The position numbers and the translations under genes were made by a program. The notes below the pieces were generated by a model. The model worked only from the letters and a program-made list of their open reading frames with translations, searched no databases and was not told the DNA's origin. From contig NC_047096.1 of the NCBI RefSeq assembly GCF_902459505.1, forward strand, positions 806,001 through 870,000: a DNA stretch of 64,000 bases, read 5' to 3'. Below are positions 12,501 through 22,452 of this stretch, one piece after another (the stretch's first letter is position 1; each line of letters opens with the position of its first letter). This DNA is from Geotrypetes seraphini (taxonomy: Eukaryota > Chordata > Amphibia > Gymnophiona > Dermophiidae).

Positions 12501-14018
12501 CCCAATGAATATGCATTGAAAGCAGTGCACGCACATAGATCTCATGCATATTTATTGGGGAAATCCTGAAAACCCGACTCGAGGAGGGACTTTGAGACCC
12601 CTGCACTACATGTTTCTCTAAGGCAGGAGTCTCAAAATCCCTCCTCCAGGGCTGCAATCCTGTCGGGTTTTCAGGATTTCCCCAATGAATATGCATTGAA
12701 AGCAGTGCACGCACATAGATCTCATGCATATTTATTGGGGAAATCCTGAAAACACGACTCGAGGAGGGACTTTGAGACCCCTGCACTACATGTTTCTCTA
12801 AGGCAGGAGTCTCAAAATCCCTCCTCCAGGGCTGCAATCCTGTCGGGTTTTCAGGATTTCCCCAATGAATATGCATTGAAAGCAGTGCACGCACATAGAT
12901 CTCATGCATATTCATTGGGGAAATCCTGAAAACCCGACTCGAGGAGGGACTTTGAGACCCCTGCACTACATGTTTCTCTAAGGCTGGGTTCTCAAAATCC
13001 CTCCTCCAGGGCTGCAATCCTGTCGGGTTTTCAGGATTTCCCCAATGAATATGCATTGAAAGCAGTGCACGCACATAGATCTCATGCATATTCATTGGGG
13101 AAATCCTGAAAACCCGACTCGAGGAGGGACTTTGAGACCCCTGCACTACATGTTTCTCTAAGGCTGGGTTCTCAAAATCCCTCCTCCAGGGCTGCAATCC
13201 TGTCGGGTTTTCAGGATTTCCCCAATGAATATGCATTGAAAGCAGTGCACGCACATAGATCTCATGCATATTCATTGGGGAAATCCTGAAAACCCGACTC
13301 GAGGAGGGACTTTGAGACCCCTGCACTACATGTTTCTCTAAGGCTGGGTTCTCAAAATCCCTCCTCCAGGGCTGCAATCCTGTCGGGTTTTCAGGATTTC
13401 CCCAATGAATATGCATTGAAAGCAGTGCACGCACATAGATCTCATGCATATTCATTGGGGAAATCCTGAAAACCCGACTCGAGGAGGGACTTTGAGACCC
13501 CTGCACTACATGTTTCTCTAAGGCAGGGGCCTCAAAATCCCTCCTCCAGGGCTGCAATCCTGTCGGATTTTCAGGATTTCCCCAATGAATATGCATTGAA
13601 AGCAGTGCACGCACATAGATCTCATGCATATTTATTGGGGAAATCCTGAAAACCCGACTCGAGGAGGGACTTTGAGACCCCTGCACTACATGTTTCTCTA
13701 AGGCAGGGGCCTCAAAATCCCTCCTCCAGGGCTGCAATCCTGTCGGGTTTTCAGGATTTCCCCAATGAATATGCATTGAAAGCAGTGCACGCACATAGAT
13801 CTCATGCATATTTATTGGGGAAATCCTGAAAACCCGACTCGAGGAGGGACTTTGAGACCCCTGCACTACATGTTTCTCTAAGGCAGGAGTCTCAAAATCC
13901 CTCCTCGAGGGCCGCAATCCTGTCGGGTTTTCAGGATTTCCCCAATGAACATGCATTGAAAGCAGTGCACGCACATAGATCTCATGCATATTCATTGGGG
14001 AAATCCTGAAAACTCGGA
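9528..14018. repeat. 180-bp MITE-derived satellite with 7-unit higher-order repeat
   Basis: A diverged founder copy (9528-9720) precedes 24 head-to-tail units of exactly 180 bp. Each unit is a complete palindromic MITE: ends CAGGGGTCTCAAAATCC and GGGACTTTGAGACCCCTG, with arms of about 35 bp around TTTTCAGGATTTCCCCAAT. A spacer of about 22 bp (CACTACATGTTTCTCTAAGG) follows. Variant marks repeat every seven units, giving 1,260-bp blocks at 10261-11520, 11521-12780 and 12781-14018. The minus-strand open frame of about 1,490 codons follows from 180 being divisible by three. The array lies in GNAI3 intron 1. Confidence 0.95.
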
Positions 14019-14160
14019 CACCCCAACGACTGTCCTTTGCATGCCATTCTGTCACAGCCCAGTTAAACATAATGCAATGAGGGGAAAAGTTGGGGCAGCC
14101 GCCCCCGACGACGAAGGCAGCTGAGGGGGCGAGGCCGCGCTCCCCCTCCCTCCCTCCTAC

Positions 14161-14278
14161 CGAGCAGCAGCAGCTTCACTTCCTTGGCCGCCTTCTTGCC
14201 GTCCTCCCACAGGTCCTTATCGATCATTTTGCTCCTCTCCGCCGCCTCCTTGTCCTCGGCGCTCAGGGTGCAGCCCAT
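14161..14278 (-). CDS. GNAI3: G-protein alpha-i subunit, coding exon 1 (GNAI3)
   Basis: This exon encodes the first 39 codons plus one base of a Gi alpha subunit, the membrane-anchored GTPase that couples receptors to adenylyl cyclase inhibition. The start [10 protein letters not shown] carries Gly2 and Cys3, the family's myristoylation and palmitoylation sites. The N-terminal helix ([10 protein letters not shown]) leads into KEVKLLLLG just before the P-loop. It ends with the family's phase-1 junction and a donor GTAGGAGG on the minus strand. ATG at 14278 is chosen over the in-frame ATG at 14302 because it restores the universal MGC start. Leu5 fits GNAI1 or GNAI3, and linkage to GPR61 favours GNAI3. 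Trp24 and Lys28 replace the usual Arg and Glu. Later exons were not found to the left, so they lie outside the window. A retained paralogue is possible. Confidence 0.85.
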
Positions 14279-14384
14279 GACGGCCTCCCTCGGCTCCGGC
14301 AACCGCCCTTCACGCGATCGCGCGCGCGCCCACCCTTTCCTTTACACGTTCCAGCCGCGACCCTCGCGAGCCCAACGGAATTGT

Positions 14385-14392
14385 ATGCAAAT
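14385..14392. promoter_or_regulatory. Octamer (POU) site
   Basis: A perfect ATGCAAAT octamer lies about 107 bp upstream of the GNAI3 start codon. Octamer sites bind POU factors such as POU2F1. It could be in the 5' UTR or core promoter; the start site is not visible. Confidence 0.5.
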
Positions 14393-14434
14393 GACTCCGG
14401 AAGCTGCCCGCCGGAAGCGGAAGCGGAGCTGCAC

Positions 14435-14446
14435 GGGAGCTGTAGT
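14435..14446 (-). promoter_or_regulatory. ZNF143/THAP11-like site
   Basis: The minus strand reads ACTACAGCTCCC, close to the ACTACAATTCCC core bound by ZNF143, followed by GTGCAGC. Such sites are frequent in TATA-less CpG promoters. Confidence 0.45.
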
Positions 14447-14607
14447 TCCGGCCCGCTCAGCTGCGGCTCAAACCAAAGCGACGGTCTTGACCGACTCACA
14501 CACGAAAAAAGAGAATCTTCCGCAGGCTAATGAGTCCGGCGCCAGCCCAGCCCAGCCCTTGGACGGTGACCCCGCCCACGCCCCACCCATTGCCTTGGCC
14601 CATCCTG

Positions 14608-16620
14608 TTAGTGCTTCTCTGTCTCTCTCCTTCCAACCTCCTCTTCTGCTCTTTCTGTCTCTCCCCTCCCATCCAGCACTACCCTATTTCTTGCTCTTTT
14701 CTCTAACACTCTCTCCTTTCCATAATGCTTCTCCATTCCCTTCCTCCTGACCTTTCATGCTGCTTCTCTCTCTCCCCCTCATGGTTGCTTTTTTGTCTCT
14801 CTCCTTCCGACACCCCCACAGGTACCCCTCTCTCTCCTTCTAACCTCCTCTCCTGCTCTTTCTGTCTCTCCCCTCCCATCCAGCACTACCCTATTTCTTG
14901 CTCTTTTCTCTAACACTCTCTCCTTTCCATAATGCTTCTCCATTCCCTTCCTCCTGACCTTTCATGCTGCTTCTCTCTCTCCCCCTCATGGTTGCTTTTT
15001 TGTCTCTCTCCTTCCGACACCCCCACAGGTACCCCTCTCTCTCCTTCTAACCTCCTCTCCTGCTCTTTCTGTCTCTCCCCTCCCATCCAGCACTACCCTA
15101 TTTCTTGCTCTTTTCTCTAACACTCTCTCCTTTCCATAATGCTTCTCCATTCCCTTCCTCCTGACCTTTCATGCTGCTTCTCTCTCTCCCCCTCATGGTT
15201 GCTTTTTTGTCTCTCTCCTTCCGACACCCCCACAGGTACCCCTCTCTCTCCTTCTAACCTCCTCTCCTGCTCTTTCTGTCTCTCCCCTCCCATCCAGCAC
15301 TACCCTATTTCTTGCTCTTTTCTCTACCACTCTCTCCTTTCCATAATGCTTCTCCATTCCCTTCCTCCTGACCTTTCATGCTGCTTCTCTCTCTCCCCCT
15401 CATGGTTGCTTTTTTTGTCTCTCTCCTTCCGACACCCCCACAGGTACCCCTCTCTCTCCTTCTAACCTCCTCTCCTGCTCTTTCTGTCTCTCCCCTCCCA
15501 TCCAGCACTACCCTATTTCTTGCTCTTTTCTCTAACACTCTCTCCTTTCCATAATGCTTCTCCATTCCCTTCCTCCTGACCTTTCATGCTGCTTCTCTCT
15601 CTCCCCCTCATGGTTGCTTTTTTGTCTCTCTCCTTCCGACACCCCCACAGGTACCCCTCTCTCTCCTTCTAACCTCCTCTCCTGCTCTTTCTGTCTCTCC
15701 CCTCCCATCCAGCACTACCCTATTTCTTGCTCTTTTCTCTAACACTCTCTCCTTTCCATAATGCTTCTCCATTCCCTTCCTCCTGACCTTTCATGCTGCT
15801 TCTCTCTCTCCCCCTCATGGTTGCTTTTTTGTCTCTCTCCTTCCGACACCCCCACAGGTACCCCTCTCTCTCCTTCTAACCTCCTCTCCTGCTCTTTCTG
15901 TCTCTCCCCTCCCATCCAGCACTACCCTATTTCTTGCTCTTTTCTCTAACACTCTCTCCTTTCCATAATGCTTCTCCATTCCCTTCCTCCTGACCTTTCC
16001 TGCTGCTTCTCTCTCTCCCCCTCATGGTTGCTTTTTTGTCTCTCTCCTTCCGACACCCCCACAGGTACCCCTCTCTCTCCTTCTAACCTCCTCTCCTGCT
16101 CTTTCTGTCTCTCCCCTCCCATCCAGCACTACCCTATTTCTTGCTCTTTTCTCTAACACTCTCTCCTTTCCATAATGCTTCTCCATTCCCTTCCTCCTGA
16201 CCTTTCATGCTGCTTCTCTCTCTCCCCCTCATGGTTGCTTTTTTTGTCTCTCTCCTTCCGACACCCCCACAGGTACCCCTCTCTCTCCTTCTAACCTCCT
16301 CTCCTGCTCTTTCTGTCTCTCCCCTCCCATCCAGCACTACCCTATTTCTTGCTCTTTTCTCTAACACTCTCTCCTTTCCATAATGCTTCTCCATTCCCTT
16401 CCTCCTGACCTTTCATGCTGCTTCTCTCTCTCCCCCTCATGGTTGCTTTTTTGTCTCTCTCCTTCCGACACCCCCCCAGTACCCCTCTCTCGCTTTTTCT
16501 CTCTGTCTCTCCCCTTCCATCCAGCACTACCCTACTCTTTTCTCCAGCACTCTCTCCATAATGCTTCTCCAGTCCCCCATCTCCTCCCTCCTCTGACCTT
16601 CATGCTGCTTCCTCTCACAA
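14608..16620. repeat. 207-bp pyrimidine-rich tandem array
   Basis: A partial unit is followed by about nine near-identical units whose internal ATGCTTCTCCATTCCC starts at 14725, 14932, 15139, 15346, 15554, 15761, 15968, 16175 and 16383. The right end decays from about 16480. Repeated 62-codon frames on plus and Arg/Glu-rich frames on minus are artefacts. Units four and eight share one extra T, suggesting a four-unit duplication. On the minus strand it lies just upstream of the GNAI3 promoter. Confidence 0.95.
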
Positions 16621-16654
16621 CCTATCTAGTTCCCAATTCTCCCACCTATCTCCC

Positions 16655-17157
16655 CCAGGACCTCTCATTTAAGGAAAAGCTAAAGAGCTTAGGGCTCTTC
16701 AGCTTGGAAAAGAGACAGCTGAGAGGTGATATGACTGAGGTCTACAAAATCCTGAGTGGTGTGAATTGATTGCTTATTCTTTCAAAAACTACTACTACTG
16801 GGGACATTCAATGAAGTTACACAGTAATACGTATAAGACAAAGAGGAAGAAATATTTTTTCACTCAATGACTAGTTAGTCGTAATCTCTGGAACTCAGGC
16901 CCATTGGGTGTGGTAACAACGGTTAATGTATCTGGGTTTAAAAAAAGGGTTGAATAAGTTCCTGAAGGAAAAGTCCATATTCTGCTATTGATATAGAAAT
17001 GGATAAAGCCACTGCTGTCCCTGGAATTGGTAATATGGAATCAGACTACTACTTGGGAATCTGCCAGGTATTTATGATCTGGATTGGCCACTGCTAGAAG
17101 TAGGATAGTGTACTATATGGACCATCAGTCTGCTCCAGTATGGCTATTCTTATGAAA
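16655..17157 (+). mobile_element. CR1 LINE 3' fragment
   Basis: It encodes KLKSLGLFSLEKRQLRGDM, the CR1 C-terminal phrase, then decayed C-terminus. It ends with TGGATTGGCCACTG…GGACCATCAGTCTG…TATGGCTATTCTTATG, the standard CR1 3' end in this genome. Confidence 0.9.
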
Positions 17158-17364
17158 CTCCTAAGCAGTAGCAGTAATCACCAATTGTCAAGTCTTTAAC
17201 CCTGGCTACCCTATGTACACATATTTTGCCTGGAAATTTAGTGTAAGGTAAGTAGCAGGTACAGGAAGGAAGAAATCAAGGACAAAGAATGCCAAGAAGC
17301 AGAAAAGAGATTGATTAAAACAGAAGATTCTGGAAAGAAAGCCACCAAAATGGCCAACAGCATA
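17158..17364. other. No gene recognised
   Basis: Short mixed sequence between a CR1 end and a hAT element; nothing recognisable. Confidence 0.4.
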
Positions 17365-17496
17365 CTCTAGAACAGCGGTCTCAAACACGCGACCCACAAG
17401 CCGCATGTGGCTCTCCAGGTTTTATTTGCGGCCCGCAGTCTGGATGCAATCAACAGCATTTCTCTTCCCCTTTCACTTCCTTTTGGAGCAGCAGTG

Positions 17497-17668
17497 TGTC
17501 TGGCCGGCTCGTTCCGTTCAAAGCTGCGGGTTGGTGGCTCCTCGCGCTATCCACTCCTGCATCAGAAGCCTTTCTGACGTCACATCATCAGAGAGGCTTC
17601 AGACGCAGGCACGGATCTTGCAAGGAGCCGCCACCCACGGCTTTGAATGGAACGAGCCGGCCAGACAC
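17497..17668. repeat. GC-rich foldback inside hAT element
   Basis: CTGGCCGGCTCGTTCCGTTC mirrors GAATGGAACGAGCCGGCCAG, and GAAGCCTTTCTGA mirrors TCAGAGAGGCTTC around a centre near 17583. A TGACGTCA core lies near the centre. Similar foldbacks occur in elements at 22.7, 43.5 and 48.7 kb. Confidence 0.8.
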
Positions 17669-18395
17669 GCTGCTGCTCCACAAGGAAGAGAACAGAAGGG
17701 AAGGGGAAAGAGAAATGCTTCTGCTACATAGGAAAGGGGGACCCTAGGGAAATGCTGCTGCTGCTGCTGCTGCTGTACAGGGAAAGGGAGAGGGAGGGAA
17801 AGGGGAAGAGAAATGCCTCTCCTGCACAGGAAAGGGGGAAGGGAAATGCTGCTTCTGTTGCTGCTGCACACAATTGGGGAAAGAGAGGGAAAGAAGGAGA
17901 AGGGAGAGGAGAGGAACAAGAGAAGAAGCCAAGTTCATGGGAGGGAGGGAAGGAAAGGAGATATCAGACCATGGAGGGGGAGGGAGAGATGCCAGGGCAT
18001 GGGGGAAGAGAAGGAGACAGATGCCAGACCAGGGGAAAGGAAGGAAGGAGGGAGGGAGAGAAAGGAAGGAAAGATATGCCAGACCATGGAAATAGGATGG
18101 AAGAAGAGAGAGATAGGAAGGGAAGGTAAGACATGGAAACGTAGATTTTGAAAAGAAAGCAGAAAAATTGAACATTAAGTTAATGCCAAAGATGGATGCA
18201 AGGCAGAAAGTGAAGACGGAGAGGAAAAACAGTCAAAGGACAAGAAGGCCCTGGCAACATAGTTGAAGCACAGAAACATAAAATCACCAGACCACAAAGG
18301 TAGGGAAAATTATTTTATTTTCAATATAGTGATTGAAATGTGCCAGTTTTGAGAAAGAAAAGATATTAAACTTTAAATGTGAGGGCTGCAGGAAA

Positions 18396-18557
18396 AATAG
18401 TTAATGTCTTATTAAAGAAATGACAATTTTGCATAAGGTAAAACTCTTTATAGTTTATATATCTTTCCTTTTAACTGTTAAAGGAAAGTTTTATAAACTA
18501 TAAAGAATTTTACCTCATGCAAAATTGTAATTTCTTTAATAAGACATTAACTATTTT
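18396..18557. repeat. Near-perfect 80-bp hairpin
   Basis: Two arms of about 80 bp (18396-18475 and 18479-18557) are almost exact reverse complements, carrying AATAGTTAATGTCTTATTAA and its mirror. This is an internal inverted duplication of the hAT family's body sequence. Confidence 0.85.
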
Positions 18558-18635
18558 TTCTGCGGTCCTCCAGGTACCTACAAATCCAAAATGTGGCCCC
18601 GCAAAGGGTTTGAGTTTGAGACCACTGCTCTAGAA

Positions 18636-20382
18636 TGATCCAAGCACCACCTGCTGGCCATAAATAGGAGCTAATTTCATCTGTGTGGAAAATATGTAAG
18701 AAATACAGTGTGCTTGACAAATCACCTATGAGCAAAGTATGCACATATTTTTAACTTCCAAAAGTTCAGTTCTTTTTCAAATACAACACATTGGGACTCT
18801 GTGATGCTTCCCCCACCACTCTTCTATTAAATGTGCTGTTATTGGACTACGAGATGCTGTACAATTCTGGAAGATTCCACAGAGCAATCTATAATATCAG
18901 AATGGGTTAACCAAGCTGCCAAGCCCAAGAGATCAGATAAAAAGTACATGAAGGAAAGTCCAGGCCTAGATGATGATTTTGCGCTAGACAGTAAGTCATG
19001 ACTGAACCCTATTCCTTTTGGTAATATGAAGGTGATTAAAAACCTTCTATCTAATCTAATCTAATCTTCTATTTGTGCAAGCTCAAGGCGACTTACAGAG
19101 AGAAGTGAGGGGAAAGAAGGGAGAAGGTCGGGAGGAGGAGAGGGGAGAAAGTGGAAGAAGCTGGAAAAGATCACATAAGGTAATTAGTGTGCTCTGTGCC
19201 AGAACATTCAGCTCACATGGACTACCTACAGGTCTGCATTTAACAACTGGAGACTCAATTATGGCCATCATGAAAAATTTCAAAACCTTGAATAAGTCCA
19301 GAAGTTTATGTTAACAATAGGACAATATTGAAAAACAATCCCACCCAAAAATATCCATGTAGTTGAGCTACTCTAATTTGTGTGTTTTTTTCTCTAAATG
19401 AATCTCACATTGCTGAAGCTCCCATTCAAAAATGACAACATCAAAACGGATTGGCTCCACCATGCACTGGGCCTTGCAGCTAGTTTCAAGTTTATTAAGG
19501 TTTTGATATACCGCTCATAATAAGGCTAAGCAGTTTACAAATAAAAAAGGGGGTAAAAGAGAGAAAAAAAAATTATACAACCATTACATAAAATTTAGGG
19601 GTAACATAATAACAAAAACAAAGATTCAATAGGGTAAAAGGGAAGAGGGCCAGGGAAAAACTATAATATCTTGATAGGAAAGAAAGGGAGAGTTTACAAG
19701 AGGAACGAGGGTGAAAGCATTTTATAAATACATCTTTGAAATGTTTTATATCTTTGTTTAAGTATGATATGCTTTAAAATCTCATTTCATAGGCATCATT
19801 AAATAACAGTGGTGCCCGACAGAGATCTGTTCTCATTCATTTTCACAACTCAGTCATGAGCACAAGGTTCTTGATTCTGCTCACAGCCTTAGCAAGTTGA
19901 TGGTGAAGGACAATAAAATGAATTTCTCCCAGAACTTTACAATTAATTTGTTGAGTGGCAGAGCTATGTGCATTGGGCATGCAGTATACTATTCTCTACT
20001 TAGCCTGCCTACAGGTGTGGCACAAGGGAAAAGCCACACTTTCATAATACTGTATGTGAAGGCAGTAGAACATTTCCTCTGGTTTTTAACTATATCAGTT
20101 CAATGGGGATAACAAAAAAATGAATCTAGGCATACCTAAAGCAACCACAGGATATCAAACCCACATCTTATTTAAAACTATAATTGTGGAACAAATTTTT
20201 AGAAAAACCAAGTTTTTAGATTTTTTTTAGATGTAAATAGTTAAAATTTCCAAGATTCCCTGGAAAAATATTTCTGATAAGACAGAAGTATGAGTTTCAA
20301 ATGACATGGTACAACTTTCATAGATGTGACTAACAGACATGAAGTTCCATTAACATTTAGAAACTTAGGGTTCATTTTGCAA
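18636..20382. other. Gene-free stretch with L2-type tails
   Basis: A reversed L2-type tail starts near 19040 with TAATC repeats. Another (19483-19760) reads TTTCAAGTTTATTAAGG…CAGTTTACAAAT. The rest, including 19760-20380, shows no recognisable coding sequence. Confidence 0.5.
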
Positions 20383-21440
20383 AGCTACATAAGAATAGCC
20401 TTGCTGGGTCAGACCAATAGTCCATCAAGCCCAGTAGCCCGTTCTCATAGTGGCCAATCCAGGTCATTAGTACCTGGCCAAAACCCAAGGAGTAGCAATA
20501 TTCCATGCTAACGATACAGAGCTATGGCCTTTTCCTTCAGGAACTTGTCCAAACCTTTCATAAAACCAGCAACACTATCCGCTCTTACCACATCCTCTGG
20601 CAACTCAGAGCTTAACTATTATCTGAGTGAAAAAAATTTCCTCCTATTGATTTTAAAAGTATTTCCCTGTAACTTCATCAGGTGTCCCCTAGTCTTTGTA
20701 AATTTTGATGGAGTGAAAAATCGAACCACTTTACCCATTCTCCACTCAGGATTTTGTAGACTTCAATCTTATCTCCCCTCAGCCGTCTCTTTTCTAAGCT
20801 GAAGAGCCCTAACCTTTTTAGTTTTTCCTCATACGAGAGGAGTTCCATCCCCTTTACCATTTTGGTCGCTCTTCTTTGAACCTTTTCTAGCGCCACTATA
20901 TCTTTCTTGAGATAAGGAGACCAGAATTGAACACAATACTCCAGATGAGGTTGCACCATGGAGTGATACAGGGGCATTATAACATTCTTAGTCTTGTTAA
21001 CCATCCCTTTTTTAATAATTCCCAGCATCCTGTTTGCTTTTTTGGCCACCGCCGCATATTGAGCGGAAGGTTTCATCGTATTGTCTACAATGATACCCAG
21101 ATTCTTTTCTTGGGCGCTAATCCCCAAGGTGGACCCTAGCATCCAGTAACTGTGATTCAGGTTATTCTTCCCAATATGCATCACTTTGCATTTGTCCACA
21201 TTAAATTAAACTAAACTAAACCAAACCTTAAGTTTATATACTGCATCCTCTCCATGATTATAGAGCTCGGCACGGTTTACAAGAGCTTAATAAAGGAAGG
21301 GATAACACATTAGGTTTGGAGGTTGAGTATAGGGGGGGAGGAGAGCATTGCATTTTTGTGAAAAGACTAGTTTTCAGGTGCTTGCGGAATAGTTGGAAGG
21401 AGACCTGATTTTATCTGCCACTTGGACGCCCATACTAGTG
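20383..21440 (-). mobile_element. CR1 LINE 3' half, interrupted by an L2 tail
   Basis: The minus frame 20678-21199 (173 residues) reads [35 protein letters not shown] and [12 protein letters not shown], the CR1 reverse transcriptase thumb and C-terminus. The 3' end lies at 20383-20520. At 21205-21412 a reversed L2 tail (ACTAAACTAAACC, GGTTTACAAGAGC) splits it, after which the CR1 phrase TATCTGCCACTTGGACGCCC resumes. Confidence 0.9.
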
Positions 21441-21539
21441 CCAATTACTTTCAATGATGGAATGGACAGCAACTACTGATCAGCTGATCTAAGAGATCTA
21501 GCTGGGGAATAAGGTATTAAATATCGGGAACCACAAGAA

Positions 21540-21895
21540 AGAGGGGGCACTCAGAGAAATTGAAAGGGTTCAGGTTTAGAACCAATGCTAGGAAATTCTT
21601 TTTCACTCAGAGGGTGGTGGACACCTGGAATGCGGAGGTTGTGATAGGACAGAGTACATTATGGGGTTTCAAAGAAGGATTGGATAAATTCCTGATGGAT
21701 GCGGGGTTGAGGGATAGAGATAGAGGTATAGATAGGATTATGTAAGGGTTTAGATAGAGGGATAAAGGGGATTGAAGGGTTTTAGGCAAAGGTTCACCTT
21801 ACAGGTCATGGACCTGATGGGCCGCCGTGGGAGCGGACTGCTGGGCATGATGGACCTATGGTCTGACCCAGCAGAGACAACTTCTAATGTTATGT
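21540..21895 (+). mobile_element. CR1 LINE 3' end
   Basis: It encodes FRTNARKFFFTQRVVDTWNA and continues into a 3' end with GAGCGGACTGCTGGGCATGA and GACCTATGGTCTGACCC. The reverse transcriptase is missing. Confidence 0.9.
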
Positions 21896-22430
21896 ACTAC
21901 AAGAAACTTTACTGGCTATCTATCGAGGCCAGAATAATCTTCAAATTTGGGTGCCTCTGCTTCAAGACCCTTCTCGGCTCTGCTCCCACCTACCTCCTAC
22001 AACACCTCATCCTACAGGACAAACTCCACCTCTCTCGCAGAACATTACTGTTTACATTTCCTTCTCCCAAAGGATGCAAATTCAAAAGATTCCTCAACAG
22101 GACACTTTCCTTTCAAGCAGGGATATGGAACAACACTTTAAGTGACCTAATCCTGAACACACTAACATACCACTCATTCAAAAAAATACTAAAAACCCAT
22201 TTATTCGACAAATTTATCTGATCCTTCAATTCTGCTCATCACCTACCTCATCTTACATGTTCCTACCTCCTTCCCTTACTACCCTGTCACTCAACTGTCT
22301 TCCACCCCTTCCCAAATCTAACTGATGTAACGCCACCTCACTGTCCTACAGCTCCTCTTGTTGTACACCGTCTTGAACTGAAAAGGTATGATGGGATATA
22401 AATCAAGCTATTATTAACCACTAGGCTACT
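21896..22430 (+). mobile_element. L2-type LINE 3' fragment
   Basis: The frame ending at 22221 carries LYWLSIEARIIFKFGCLCFK, a FQAGIWNNTLSD block and SFKKILKTHLFD, matching the L2 C-terminus. The 3' end has TTGTTGTACACCGTCTTGAA and an ATAAATCAAGCTATTATTA tail. Confidence 0.85.
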
Positions 22431-22452
22431 CCTCTAACTTCTATCCTGCTGT

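Larger units (their letters stand above)
14090..14600 (-). promoter_or_regulatory. GNAI3 CpG-rich promoter and 5' UTR
   Basis: This is the main GC- and CpG-rich island in the left half of the window, spanning exon 1 and the sequence upstream of it. It holds two ETS-type CCGGAAGC sites (14397-14404, 14411-14418) and GC boxes near 14570-14590. There is no TATA box. Transcription must run leftwards. It is bounded by the 180-bp satellite within about 140 bp of the splice donor and by the 207-bp array about 330 bp upstream of the ATG. Confidence 0.75.
17373..18627. mobile_element. 1.25-kb non-autonomous hAT element
   Basis: It starts CAGCGGTCTCAAACA and ends GTTTGAGACCACTG, with identical 8-bp flanks CTCTAGAA (17365-17372 and 18628-18635). 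Inside are a GC-rich foldback (17497-17668), a (CTG)n tract near 17752-17775, a purine-rich stretch (17680-18130) and a perfect AT-rich hairpin (18396-18557). No transposase frame is present. The right end matches the MITEs at 4619-4885 and 37307-37715. Confidence 0.9.

Noticed and set aside
9592-14070. A 1,492-codon minus-strand frame as a giant repeat protein gene
   Set aside because: It coincides exactly with the 180-bp satellite, the 60-residue period is the DNA period, and it starts and stops at array edges. Listed as a low-interest finding only.
1-14160. GNAI3 exon 2 (P-loop, GAGESGKST) within the left part of the window
   Set aside because: I found no match on the minus strand, so intron 1 appears to extend beyond the window.
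14063-14302. GNAI start codon at 14302 and read-through past the donor
   Set aside because: The upstream in-frame ATG would mask the Gly2/Cys3 lipidation signal, and the sequence after 14161 is intronic by the family's conserved junction.
14725-16527. Recurring identical 62-codon plus frames and Arg-rich minus frames
   Set aside because: They are copies of the same frame in the 207-bp tandem array.
17752-17775. CTG triplet expansion
   Set aside because: Only about eight units and confined to a non-autonomous hAT element. Too short to suggest an expansion locus.
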